From positions 590,501 through 654,500 of the forward strand of contig CAJZBQ010000052.1 of NCBI GenBank assembly GCA_914767885.1: a DNA stretch of 64,000 bases, given 5' to 3'. A program made the position numbers and the translations under genes. Numbering within the stretch: position 1 is the stretch's first letter; the number at the start of each line of letters is the position of its first letter. Below, one piece after another: positions 33,401 through 42,510 of this stretch. The DNA is from Blepharisma stoltei (lineage: Eukaryota > Ciliophora > Heterotrichea > Heterotrichida > Blepharismidae). A model generated the notes under the pieces. The model searched no databases. It was not told where the DNA came from and saw only the letters and a list, made by a program, of their open reading frames with translations.

Positions 33401-35443
33401 GATGACTTGCAGTTAATGCCATAAATTATTTAATCCAGTTTGGAGGGGATTACACAGACAGGGATACTCTTCTTAAATCAATCAGAAAACAAAAAATTAC
33501 TGCTTGCACTGGAAAACTTCCAATGTCTCCTGAAATGAATGAGCCTGACGAAATGATAATAGGAATTTATAACTTTTTATATAACGCCACTACAGGGATT
33601 TGGGAAGACTTTCTAGTTGGTTCTTACTCTGTGTCTAGAAACCCCCCATTTTATTTCCAGGAAAACATTATTTGACCTAATAATCAAATCCAAGCTCCTA
33701 GTGATATAAGAATTGACCCATTGGATTGTCCATTTAATAGCAGATTAATTCAAAATTTTCAAACGGGAGAAATACTTTATTACTTGTTTGTTTATTTTTG
33801 GACCATTTTTGCTTTGATAATTTCTGCTATTTATTTAAAGAAATTTTGAAAGCAGTCGTTTCCTGATATCAATGGGAGAAGAGAAATAAATATTAGAGAT
33901 TGGCTTACATATGTTTCAATTATAGCCCAAAGCTTTCAGTTATTAGCTTTAGGCCCTGATTTAACCTGGTTTTATTGGAAAATCTCATATGGGTTTAATT
34001 TTATATCAGGAAGTCTATCAGAAACTGAGATTTATCAAAGTGAAATGTTTTGGCCAGTGATATATTTAGCATTGGCAACTTGTTTAGGGTTACTTTGCTT
34101 GATTGACTACAAAAGATATATATTGATATTTATTTCCGCCTTTTTAGCATTTTATCGACATATTTTTTACCTATTTTTTTAAGCTGATCTTAACCCATTT
34201 TATTACCTATATTTTAATTCTCAAAAAATTTTTAATTATATTTTCCTTGAAAAAATATTTAAAATAGATTGAAAATTAAATCATGAATTGTTTCCACAAA
34301 TTTTCCTAAAAGTCTGTTTGCACATATTCGTAATAAGTCGTTCTTGTTTAGCTACTCTGTCTCTAAATTTATTATCCGGATATGAAATTGATTTAAAAAT
34401 TAAATCTTGCTATACTTCATTAATTTGCCAATTTGGAAGAGAATCATTGGCATATATTAACACTATATGTTTTATCCCTGTCATTAATTCACTTTTTTGG
34501 CTGTATGAATGCCAAAAGGGCATTGGCTCTAACTTATATGATACGTTTTTATACGGAGATTGCAAATCTTTTTGCTGACAAGATTGGCATTTAGCGTTTG
34601 TATTTATTTCAGGAATAGCGCTGACCATTTTTATCCCAATGACTATAATTTTTAAGGGGTGAAGGTCCAACTATAGTGCATTTTTGATAGTGCGCATTTC
34701 ACTGAAGTACTTTTGTTCGAAAATTTTTAAATAGTGTACCTATTTGGCTAAAATTTAACGGTTTTTTTCGGTCAAATGTCTCACCATCAAAAATGATTCG
34801 AATATATTTCCCCTATGTGATGCCGCACTACAAATTTCCAGAGCCAATTTTAAGACCTTATCATGAATCTTTCATTCGTGAGAAAAATATTTACTGTAAT
34901 AAGCATTTTTTGATAGCCGAAAGCATTATCCAGATTTTAGCAATCGCATTTAATTCTACTTGTAGAAAATACAATGCTTTGCATAGTGCTTTATACATAT
35001 CCCTTTTAAGCATTTATATAGCTTATTCATTTATATTCAAATCTTATAACTACTCCAGGGCAAATCTCTGGAATCAGGCCTCTCTAATTTGTGTAGTTTT
35101 CAGCGCAGTCATTTCAACATTGTATTGGATTTTCCCAAATATCAGCGACATTTTATGAATTTGTCTATTAATTGTAGGATGAATATTGATTATTGTAATT
35201 GCATTTTATATACAGTTAATATATTATCCTAGCCTTTTATTTTCTAAAAGTGGATATGATATTGGTATACTATTCAAATTCGAGTTTTCTTCACAGGTAA
35301 ACGCATCACAGATTTCTCATCAGCCAGTAACGAAAAAATATGAAATTTCTGATAGTGCCCTATTTCATGCGGAAACCAATATTTTGCATGTAATAAGTCA
35401 AAGCACACATCCTGATCCATTATTTAACACTGAATCACCCTAG
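30442..35443 (+). CDS. Large receptor-like protein: periplasmic-binding-like ectodomain plus about ten membrane helices
   Basis: The signal peptide MLILLLLIQIILAFSRLDIA is followed by a long ectodomain. From 31700 the sequence matches the receptor family ligand-binding (type I periplasmic-binding) fold: GTLSALKYASQTNF, GVLFIPSIHDDVC, QIPLIADFCTSSELNDKEKYPHFTR. A second lobe-like part includes FFQAEWLGDLGKIAYNQVVD and FNSGWLAVNAINYL. From 33770 there are about 10-11 hydrophobic helices (ILYYLFVYFWTIFALIISA, SLICVVFSAVISTLYWIF), ending PDPLFNTESP and TAG. TGA encodes Trp at least eight times. The frame is restored by removing 31422-31667, 32317-32420, 32442-32921 (approximate), 33048-33264, 34175-34210 and 34674-34830, giving about 1250 residues. 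No kinase or cyclase domain is present. It is probably a sensory receptor or channel, ligand unknown. Confidence 0.7.
31422..31667. other. Hairpin IES in receptor gene
   Basis: 246 bp, TA-bounded (31420-31421, 31666-31667). The ends pair over about 70 bp (AGGCTAGCATTTTAAATTTT against its complement), with ACATGTGAAAA repeats inside. Removal joins H-L-I-I-L-Y to S-V-K-I-R-I in frame. Confidence 0.75.
32317..32420. other. 104-bp IES with inverted subterminal repeats in receptor gene
   Basis: TA-bounded (32315-32316, 32419-32420), with AGCAAAAATTTTTGCA near both ends in inverted orientation. Removal joins G-R-I-I to A-L-F-V-Q-E-D in frame. Confidence 0.75.
32442..32921. other. Composite IES in receptor gene (family T-like with nested hairpin)
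   Basis: Degenerate family T ends (ACCCTTCCCCATTTAAAAATT near 32463; TCCACTTTAAAAGTGGGGG near 32901) enclose the family P hairpin at 32693-32847. A 3-bp repeat GAT (32439-32441, 32919-32921) gives a 480-bp in-frame excision joining V-Q-E-D to L-A-S-H-F-Y-D-L. The boundaries are the least certain in this gene. Confidence 0.5.
32693..32847. repeat. Family P hairpin, nested copy
   Basis: Near-complete palindrome: TAGAAATTTCCC at the left and GGGAAATTTCTA at the right. The inner arms TTGCCCTTGATTTG..CACTG and CAGTG..CAAATCAAGGGCAA flank CCATATGG. Arm sequence and centre are related to 12005-12127. Confidence 0.75.
33048..33264. mobile_element. Degenerate family B MITE in receptor gene
   Basis: 217 bp between TTA duplications (33045-33047, 33265-33267). 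The left end CTACCCTCTCCTCATGAGC and following AAATCATTGGAAAA mirror the B left end. An internal CTCCCTCCATGAGCGAGC repeats the motif. Excision joins I-T-K-C-L to E-L-F-Y-G in frame. Confidence 0.65.
34175..34210. other. 36-bp IES in receptor gene
   Basis: An 8-bp direct repeat TTACCTAT (34167-34174, 34203-34210) brackets 28 bp containing the only in-frame TAA. Removing 36 bp keeps the frame (F-Y-L then Y-F-N-S-Q-K). It is detectable only through the stop codon because its length is a multiple of three. Confidence 0.6.
34674..34830. other. Family Q IES (empty-site copy) in receptor gene
   Basis: 157 bp, TA-bounded (34672-34673, 34829-34830) with TAGTGC inverted termini. Homologous along its length to the outer part of 13997-14731 (TTTTGTTCGAAAA, GGTCAAATGTCTCAC, CAAAAATGATTCGAA). 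Removal joins G-W-R-S-N-Y to K-F-P-E-P in frame. Confidence 0.85.
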
Positions 35444-35899
35444 ATATTAGTAAGATAAATAAGAAATAATAGCACATTTATTATATTAAACGATTTATGC
35501 TACATTTTTAGTAGAAATCTATTCTATTAATGAGGTTGAAAAAATTTTTTTATCGGAATATTTTCATATAGAGACATTTTGGTCGAAATTTTTGTCCTCG
35601 TGAAAAATATTGAATTTTAATATTTTCCTCAAGACCACAGATCCCAGAGGAAATGCCACAATAAAAAAATGCTTCAATCTCCGATTAATAAGCATTTTCA
35701 ATTGAACAATAAAAATAAGTTACCTTATAGCCATATGCTTTTCCACTTATAATAATAAAATCTTTAATATAGCTAAACTAGCTCTAATTTAATAAAATAA
35801 CTATAAATTTACTATAAATATATTAGCATAGTTTTCACTAGCTTTTATTTTCCATTTTCTTATTATCTGATATCACAATCCTATTTAAAACCAAAAATA
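35444..35899. other. AT-rich intergenic region
   Basis: 456 bp between tandem plus-strand genes. No repeat, hairpin or coding signal recognised. Confidence 0.4.
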
Positions 35900-36859
35900 A
35901 TGCATTTCAAATTTTTATTGGTAATTTTCACACAGTGTTGCTGCCAAGATTCCAAAGACCAAGAAGAGCCATCTCTCCAGCATGCAATTCCTACAGATAG
36001 CCAAAATAAACACCTTCGAAGTTTTGATCAAAGTCTTCAAAACCTCAATGGCTCTTTTTCAGGTGACGAAAACTCTGCCAACCTCGTTTTATCCGAAAAA
36101 GAAATTGCAGATTCTCCTAAATTAAACATAAAAAAATTTTTAAAAACAAACAAAAATTACCATTTTAAATTAAAAAAAAAAATAAATAAATTTAACATAC
36201 AAATTCTCGAAAGTCTTGGGTCAACTCCAGGAACCGTCATCAATATCAATGCTGGAGGTTGTATTAATTCTCTGCGCAAAAAGCAAGACTCTCATACCTA
36301 TATAGGATCTGCTTTAGAAGATTCCACAGGCGTTTTAAACGATCTTGCAATCCTTGAAGAAGAAAAAGGAATGGGGAAAATGCATCTAGTAATTACATTT
36401 AACCCTACAGTTAAAAAATACAGCATCAAAGATCTTGGACAAGGCACCGGAACTTTTGTAAGAATTGACAATCCTTTGAAGCTGAAAGAAAATTACATAA
36501 TCTCTTTTGGGGAATCCCATATGGCAATCCAATTTTTAGACCCCACAGAGGATAGTATTGTCCTTAAATTTTTAGAAGGGCCAAAGCAAGGAGAAACTTA
36601 TACTTTTAGTAAAGAAGACCCAGCTGTATTAATAGGAAGAATGGTAGACTGCAGGATAAGATTTGACGATTTTAATATGTCAAGGTACCAGTGCAAAATA
36701 CAGCATGATAATGAAAAAGGGTGGATGCTGATGGATGGAGATGGAGGGAAAAATTCCACAAATGGGACCTGGATTTTTGTGGAAGAAGATTTTGAGATCC
36801 ATGATAAAATGGTGTTTAAGGCTGGGAAAACCCTTTTTCAAGCTACTTTGATAGACTAA
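35900..36859 (+). CDS. FHA-domain protein with N-terminal cysteine cluster
   Basis: Two forkhead-associated-like modules. The first is around residues 120-210 (YIGSALEDSTGVLNDLAI...KYSIKDLGQGTGTFVRI). The second is around 215-310, with the FHA signature IGRMVDCRIRFDDFNMSRYQCKI and DGGKNSTNGTWIFVEED (GR, SR.QC and NGTW positions). FHA domains bind phosphothreonine peptides. A 15-nt intron (35921-35935) sits in frame near the start. Spliced, the N-terminus reads MHFKFLLCCCQDSK, a likely palmitoylation site for membrane attachment. The stop TAA directly abuts the stop of the convergent EIPR1 gene. Partner unknown, though an FHA-PP2C gene lies 1.2 kb away. Confidence 0.8.
   Translation: MHFKFLLVIFTQCCCQDSKDQEEPSLQHAIPTDSQNKHLRSFDQSLQNLNGSFSGDENSANLVLSEKEIADSPKLNIKKFLKTNKNYHFKLKKKINKFNIQILESLGSTPGTVININAGGCINSLRKKQDSHTYIGSALEDSTGVLNDLAILEEEKGMGKMHLVITFNPTVKKYSIKDLGQGTGTFVRIDNPLKLKENYIISFGESHMAIQFLDPTEDSIVLKFLEGPKQGETYTFSKEDPAVLIGRMVDCRIRFDDFNMSRYQCKIQHDNEKGWMLMDGDGGKNSTNGTWIFVEEDFEIHDKMVFKAGKTLFQATLID
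35921..35935 (+). other. 15-nt in-frame intron
   Basis: GTAATTTTCACACAG lies directly after M-H-F-K-F-L-L. It has no stop codon and its length is a multiple of three, so the unspliced frame stays open. Recognised by its GT..AG ends and by matching the size of the other introns here. Confidence 0.7.
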
Positions 36860-37967
36860 TTATAGTAATATTTTATATTTTTCTTCATTAGGGACTGCGT
36901 TTACACAGATTTTCCCATCATAGCTAGCACTAGCGAAAAACCATGCTTCGGCGGCACTCCAGCATATGCTATACACAGAGTCGTCGAATTCTTCAATTTT
37001 GCTTAACATTTCGTCGTTTTCTCTTTCAAAAAAACTTTCGTCTACTGGAGCTGAGCTTCCTGACACAATTCTGTGAAGTCCTACTGTATTATCAGAGCTA
37101 GAAGTAAGGAGTAGCTGGTCATGATAATTATTGAATTTTACTTGCCAAACCCAATGGGAATGCTCTTGTAAGATTTTCAAACAGTTTTCTTGTTTTCTCA
37201 TGTCCCAAAGCCGAACAGTGGTGTCTTTTGAACAAGTTGCCAGGTGATATGGATTATTTGGGTTGAAATCGATGTCAAGAATTTTGTCTCCGTGTGCATT
37301 AGGAATGTATACCTAATATAAGTGCCTAAACCTTTGGGTGTGCTTTGTCCTATTATCTTAATACAAAAATGTCTTGCCAGCGAATTTTTAATCAAAATAA
37401 TAAAGTATAGTATTTTATGTTCTTTTCTCTATTATCATATATATGTAAGCAAGCTGGATATGTAGCGATCGCAAATAAAGAAGAATGGTGAGGATCATTG
37501 CGACTTGTAGTAATTGATGGAAGATCATAAGAAAAATTTGTTGAAAATGAAGAGAGATCATAAGAAACCATAGATGTGGAGGTTGACACAATAATCCCAG
37601 TGTCTGTCCAGTTCAGAGAGTTTATTCTTGAATTCATTTTGACTTCTTGTAGGACTTCTAAGTTTGACTCTGCAAATTGAACAAGTTCAAGCTCATTATT
37701 CCCGTTTGCTATAGCTGCTTTATTAGGATGTTGATGATTTGTATTGATGATCCAAATTTCACTTGGATGCTCATAAGCTACTGTTTGCTCTACTGCAGTT
37801 CTATCATCATCATAGGTCAGCAAAATTACCTTATTAATAGCTTTCAAGCTTTGCGTTCCGACTAAAAATTGATTGAGTTCTGTATTATATTTAACTGGGC
37901 ATATACTTCTGCACTATGTTTATGGTACCTTATAATCCTCTCCTATCCTATAAACTGCTTCTTGCAT
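36860..37967 (-). CDS. EIPR1 (TSSC1)-like WD40 protein
   Basis: Homologue of EARP/GARP-interacting protein 1, a WD40 protein acting in endosomal recycling and dense-core vesicle traffic. ATG at 37967 (MQEAVYRIGEDYK), a 15-nt intron (37914-37928), then NQFLVGTQSLK, as in the EIPR1 N-terminus. The body shows HGDKILDIDFNPNNPYHLA, CSKDTTVRLWDMR, LQEHSHWVWQVKFNNYHDQL (very close to the family) and SVYSICWSAAEAWFFAS, ending VPNEEKYKILL. A 103-bp TA-bounded IES (37310-37412) interrupts between DNREKNIKY and IPNAHGDK. Total 329 residues, against about 387 in the animal protein. The stop abuts the convergent FHA gene. Confidence 0.9.
37310..37412. other. 103-bp TA-bounded IES in EIPR1-like gene
   Basis: TA at 37308-37309 and 37411-37412. 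It contains in-frame stops. Removal restores I-K-Y-I-P-N-A-H-G-D at a conserved EIPR1 segment. No terminal repeat. Confidence 0.75.
37914..37928 (-). other. 15-nt intron
   Basis: On the minus strand GTACCATAAACATAG, with an in-frame TAG at its end. Splicing joins G-E-D-Y-K to C-R-S-I-C-P and brings an upstream ATG into the EIPR1 frame. Confidence 0.8.
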
Positions 37968-38104
37968 ATTTATACTTAAATTTATTTTCAAATGAATTAT
38001 TATTAAATTATCTTGAGCTTATATGATATCTGAGGCATATTGCTAAATGTGAAGCCATATTAAAATAGTTTTAGCATGCTAAAGCCAAGAAAATATTTAT
38101 TTTT

Positions 38105-40383
38105 TTAAAACAAAATAGTCTGAAATGCTAAAAATTTTGTATAGAGTATACCACAGTTAAGATTCACCAAAATTGCTGTCACATTATCATTTGTTCGGTT
38201 TTGGAAAATTGCTTCATTTACAAGCTCTCTTACAACTCTGTTAGGATCTTGCTCAGTCACTGGCATCTCAATCAGTTTTTCTCTTATTATATTAACAGCT
38301 ACTTGGCTTGTATAAGCATCAAATAGCCCGTCACAAGCAATTAATAAAAATTCGTCTTCTTGAGGATTAATAAAGATTTGAGAAATATCAGGCTCAATCG
38401 AAACAAGTGGGCCGTGCAATTGATCTGGGTCGCCATCTGTAGTAATTAATTTATATTCAAAATCGCCAAAAGCTCGAGAAACTGCTAGCCGAGATTGAAG
38501 GCGGCCAAGTGTTACTTTTCCTCCAAATTTTTTAATTCTTTCGTGCTCTATTGGGTTATCAGGCTTGTGGTCATTTGATAGATTAATTGCTCTACCATTT
38601 CTACACAAAACAGCTCTGGAATCTCCTAACTCCCCCCCCTCCGTGAGTGAGCAAAACCATTAGAAAATCGCTATTTTTTGCCCCAAAAAACCCACCCTCC
38701 GTGAGTGAAACAAAAATTTTTTTAATAGAAAAATTTTTTATGGAAAAAAAATTTGATATATAAGTGAAATCTAGAGCTGATTCTGTTTAATTTTAAACGA
38801 ATTGCTTTTTTAAAAAAAATTTTATAAATTAATTTAATATTTGCTTTCAAATTTTTTCGAATTAGGATTTTTTTTAAATTTCGAGAAAAAAAAATTTTAA
38901 TAAAATTTATATATAAAATTTTTTAAAAAAAACAAATTAAGTGAGCGAACAAAATTTTTTTGTTCACTCACGGAGGGGGGGGAGTAAGTTTATAGTAATT
39001 ATACGATCACCCATGATGACGCAAGCTACGCATGCAGAGCCAACACTATGAGAAGTTTCGGGGTATTTTTCATAAAATTTTTGATCTACAATAGAAAATG
39101 ACTCAATTATGGTATCTCTAACTCTCAGTGGGAGCAAAATTTTTCCTTGCCTATCGAGGTGCACTTATTTTGAGTGAATTTGAAAAATCCTAATTAAGAA
39201 TAAAAATTTATTTAGAGTATAAAATTTATCAAATTTCATATAAAAAAGTTTAGCTCACTGTTAAAAAATATGATTTTCCAATATTTTTTGCTGAGGGAGT
39301 AAGCGTATTCATCACATCTCTAGTCCTTTCATGTCTATCTATTAGTCTCTGCCTTATTTCATAATGAAGATGCTCCTTTAAAAATTCTGAGCATAAATGT
39401 CCGCCATGCCCATCATAAACTGCATAATACGCTAATGGCAACTCTTCAAATATAAACAAATTATGGCAAATCACGTCTGTATCTTCCATTTGTGGCCGAT
39501 TTCCTTGTGCCGATCATCGTCCTACATTAAATCTTGAAGCTTCAAATTCTAATGACCCAATTTTTATAAAATACCCTGAAAATAATGGCAGTTCTTCGTC
39601 ATCTTCTAGTTTTCTGTATACTTCATGAGTCCCTTCATTTTCATTTATCAAAAAATGCCATGGTTTTCTATATGAAATTCTAGCTTGTAGCGGGGCTAAA
39701 TTTGGTATAACAACATCACAATTTTTATCGCTACCTATAGTCACATCTAAATAATGGGCTTGAAATTCAAAACTATCACAATGAAAAACCAAGGATTTTA
39801 AAAATCGGGGAAGTTTTTTAGCTTCATATAAACTAGTGGTTAACTGGATTTTTTGTTCTGGAGAAATTTGAAGCGACTCTATATTTATCTCAAATAGCTC
39901 TTCTATTGAGTTGTATGGAGGAATAGTTGTGTTTTCTAGCTTTAATAGAGAAATAATGCAGCTTTGTAAAGAAACTTCTTCGCCTTCACGGATGCTGAAA
40001 ATTATATTTCCAATTTTATAGAGGGAGTCTATGCTTATTGGCTCTCCGGGTAGCAAGGTTTCTCGCACTTTAATTCAGGTGCCGGTATCTGAGTGCAAGT
40101 CAGAAAGTAAATATAGAGAAGATTCTTTTAAAAACTGGATTTTAGCGTGTCTTAATGATAAATTGGCATTTTCTATATAAGTTGTGACATCATGCTGCTC
40201 TGGTTTGCCTGAACCAATGATTTCGCCTCTTGACTGAATAAAAATTACTGAAGTATTTACATAAAAAAATCGTCCTTTATATAGCCCATCTGTGCATTTT
40301 AAAACAAGCTCGTTTCGACCGACTCCAATATCATCTAGTGTTTCTCGTTCTGGGTTTATAATGAAAGAAACTTCAGGTTCCAT
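38105..40383 (-). CDS. FHA-FHA-PP2C fusion: protein phosphatase 2C with N-terminal FHA-like modules
   Basis: It starts at 40383 (MEPEVSFIINPERETLDD). The first FHA-like module spans about 25-105 (ANLSLRHAKIQF, SDTGTWIKV; W = TGA). A second spans about 215-280 (IGSDKNCDVVIPNLAPLQARI, NENEGTHEVYR). The catalytic PP2C domain follows (GRWSAQGNRPQMEDTD, metal-binding YYAVYDGHGGHLCSEFL, SHSVGSACVACVI, LGDSRAVLCRNG, SRAFGDFEYK, LIACDGLFDAYTS, NRTNDNVTAILVNL). Mn/Mg-dependent Ser/Thr phosphatase, with FHA modules that may steer it to phosphothreonine partners. A family B MITE (38630-38984) interrupts and its removal joins TINL to GDSRAV. A degenerate insertion (about 39122-39254) interrupts before SFSIVDQKF. 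About 595 residues. Confidence 0.85.
38630..38984. mobile_element. Family B MITE in PP2C gene
   Basis: 355 bp, CTCCCCCCCCTCCGTGAGTG...GGAGGGGGGGGAG. TAA duplication (38627-38629, 38985-38987). The left end has a second direct copy of the motif about 65 bp in (near 38695), and the right end has a motif hairpin. Excision leaving one TAA restores the conserved PP2C stretch I-N-L-G-D-S-R-A-V. Confidence 0.9.
39122..39254. other. Degenerate IES in PP2C gene (boundaries approximate)
   Basis: The PP2C frame stops near 39250 and resumes near 39120. The ends TAACTCTCAGTGGGAGCAAA (left) and TTTAGCTCACTGTTA (right) look like decayed family B termini. A TA pair joining S-Y-F-L to I-E-S-F-S-I is in frame. 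The exact cut is uncertain. Confidence 0.5.
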
Positions 40384-40587
40384 TTAATTTTTTAGGAAAA
40401 GACGATTATTTCTAAGATTTTCCAAGTTAATTGCTTCTAGTTAAATTGATAAAATTAATAAATCGTAAATCTGGAGCTTATTGTTACCTTAGAGTCCTAA
40501 AAAGAACTAATCAAGCCTATGGGATTGTTTTTATAAGTAAATTAAATTCGTGAAGAATAATCAATAAAAATATTAAGCTCAATTCGT

Positions 40588-40845
40588 TTATCTTAAACGC
40601 TTGACTGGGCTTGGTAAATATGGAGAGTAAAAGGCACCTTCAGCTCTTTCATTTTCAATGCATGCTTTAATATGAACCAAACTTAATACAGACCTTTCTT
40701 GTATGAAATCATTGAATTCTCTTCTACATTCGAAATCTATCACACTGTCGAAGCCCTGAAACGTTTTCTTAGCGTATCTAAAGAGAGAATATAAACTTCC
40801 GAATCCTCCAGCAATTAAGATTGCTTCTTTTATATGTGCTGACAT
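40588..40845 (-). CDS. Small hypothetical protein (85 residues)
   Basis: Not recognised. Starts MSAHIKEAILIAGGFGSLYS with a hydrophobic glycine-containing N-terminus that could be a membrane or mitochondrial anchor. A charged segment follows (FECRREFNDFIQERS), with a C-terminus PSPVKRLR. Clear start and stop, codon use like the neighbours. Confidence 0.45.
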   Translation of the reverse strand: MSAHIKEAILIAGGFGSLYSLFRYAKKTFQGFDSVIDFECRREFNDFIQERSVLSLVHIKACIENERAEGAFYSPYLPSPVKRLR

Positions 40846-41219
40846 ATTTTATAAACTTAAAGCTAAGAATCAATAAATCGGCAGCGTAGCTGGCTTATAG
40901 ATTTCTTCATTATCTTCATGTCCCATTCAAGTTATTAAAAACTACTTTATATAATCGTGTAAAAAAAGAAAATAGTTATTTATTTAAATTCTTTTTTCTA
41001 TTAAGAAACAATACCAAAAATATACAATTTAGAATTTGCCATTAAAGTGGTAGGACTAATTATTCCTTATAAAATAAATTTACTATTAGATAAGACACAC
41101 AGAGCATTCCTTCGATTTTAATGAGAAGAAAAGGCTACGTATAAAAATTTCTTCAAGCTTTTAACCTGATAAAAATGGAATTGTGTAAGTATGGGACCAG
41201 AATAAATAAATTATAATCA
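40846..41219. other. AT-rich divergent intergenic region
   Basis: 374 bp between divergent genes, presumably holding both promoters. No repeat recognised. Confidence 0.4.
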
Positions 41220-42476
41220 ATGGGATGCGGAAAACCTGCAAAAACAGTTGATAGCATACGTGCATCAGCTTCTCTTGAAAACGAAATTACCAAAAACCCA
41301 ATTCCTGAAAAGAAAAAGAATAAAAATGCAGTTTCTTCTGAGGACACAAAATTTGGGACAGTTACATCTGATTATGAAAAATTCCAAGTAATTGAAAATT
41401 ACCAAGATTATCAGATTCTTAAGGCTCGGCATATCTCTAGTGATCAAAGTAGGCTTATTAAGATGATCCCAAAAGAAAAACTTACCGAAAAATTTTTATT
41501 TAAAAATACTTCTAAAGAGCTGAGGGAGTCAAAAATATTAAACATGCTATCTCACCCTAATATCCAAAAATGCCTAGGAGTTATAGAAGATAACACCCGT
41601 GTTGGCATCGTTTATGAATATCTTAAAGACATGGAGTCTTTACAATCACAGAATAAGATTTACAGCGAGCTAGAAACCTCCTATATCATGAGACAGCTAT
41701 TTTCTTCTGTAGCTTATATTCACGCTAAAAAAGTGGTCCATAGGAATATAAATTTGAAAAATATTTATATCAATAGTGATAATTTATCAGTAAAACTATG
41801 CAATTTTGAAGACGCCTATATAAAAGGCCAAGAACCTCCTCTTGAATTTTCTGGAGAGCTGCCTTTTATTGCTCCTGATTTCAAAAGTAGCGGATATCAT
41901 GAAAAAAGTGATGAATGGAACTGTGGAGTTGTAATGTATATGCTTTTAACTGGAGAATCTCCATTTAAAGATAAAAATGAAGAAGAAATCAAAGAGATAA
42001 AAGATATAGCAAGCTATTTAAAAGAATTAGAAAAATACAGCACTTTATCTCTTCAAGCTAGATATATAATCGAACAGCTGCTGAGTACTAATTTATTGAC
42101 AAGAATATCAGCAGAAGCAGTAAAAAATTATCCATGAATGCAAAAAGGGTATAGAAGAAGTAAAACAAAAAGAAAAACAAATACACAGAAAGAGCTGAGT
42201 ATCACGAATTCAAGCTTGTCAAAAGAAACTGACTCTCCAGGAAGACATCTATCTTATTACCCAGAAAATAAAAGCCCAGATGACTCAAAATACCTTGACA
42301 TGAACGAGCTTCATGATGAATTTATTGAGGATTATAATATGTTTTTGAAAAATTGGGTAAAAAGGCTTAAATATAAAGAGGGGAAAATTCCTAATAGTTA
42401 TCAAGATTTTTGCGAAAAAGAGATGAAAAAATATGGAGAATTTATCCTTGATATTCAAGAAGATTCAGAAGCTTAA
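41220..42476 (+). CDS. CDPK/CaMK-like pseudokinase with N-myristoylation motif
   Basis: 418 residues, one in-frame TGA (Trp, near 42136). The N-terminus MGCGKPAK fits N-myristoylation plus Cys palmitoylation. A protein kinase fold follows: VAIK-type Lys in RLIKMIPKEK, alpha-C Glu in ELRESKILNMLSHPNI, FSSVAYIHAKKVVHR, APE-like FIAPDFKSSGYHEKSDEWNCGVVMYMLLTG. Key catalytic positions are missing: the glycine loop reads VIENYQDYQIL, HRD is HRN (VVHRNINLKN), and DFG is NFE (LCNFEDA). It is therefore predicted to be inactive, with a scaffold or regulatory role at membranes. The fold is closest to CDPK/CaMK kinases common in ciliates, but no EF-hands follow. The C-terminal tail is Lys/Ser-rich. Confidence 0.8.
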
Positions 42477-42510
42477 ATGATTTTTCTTGTAATTATATCT
42501 AATTAAATTA

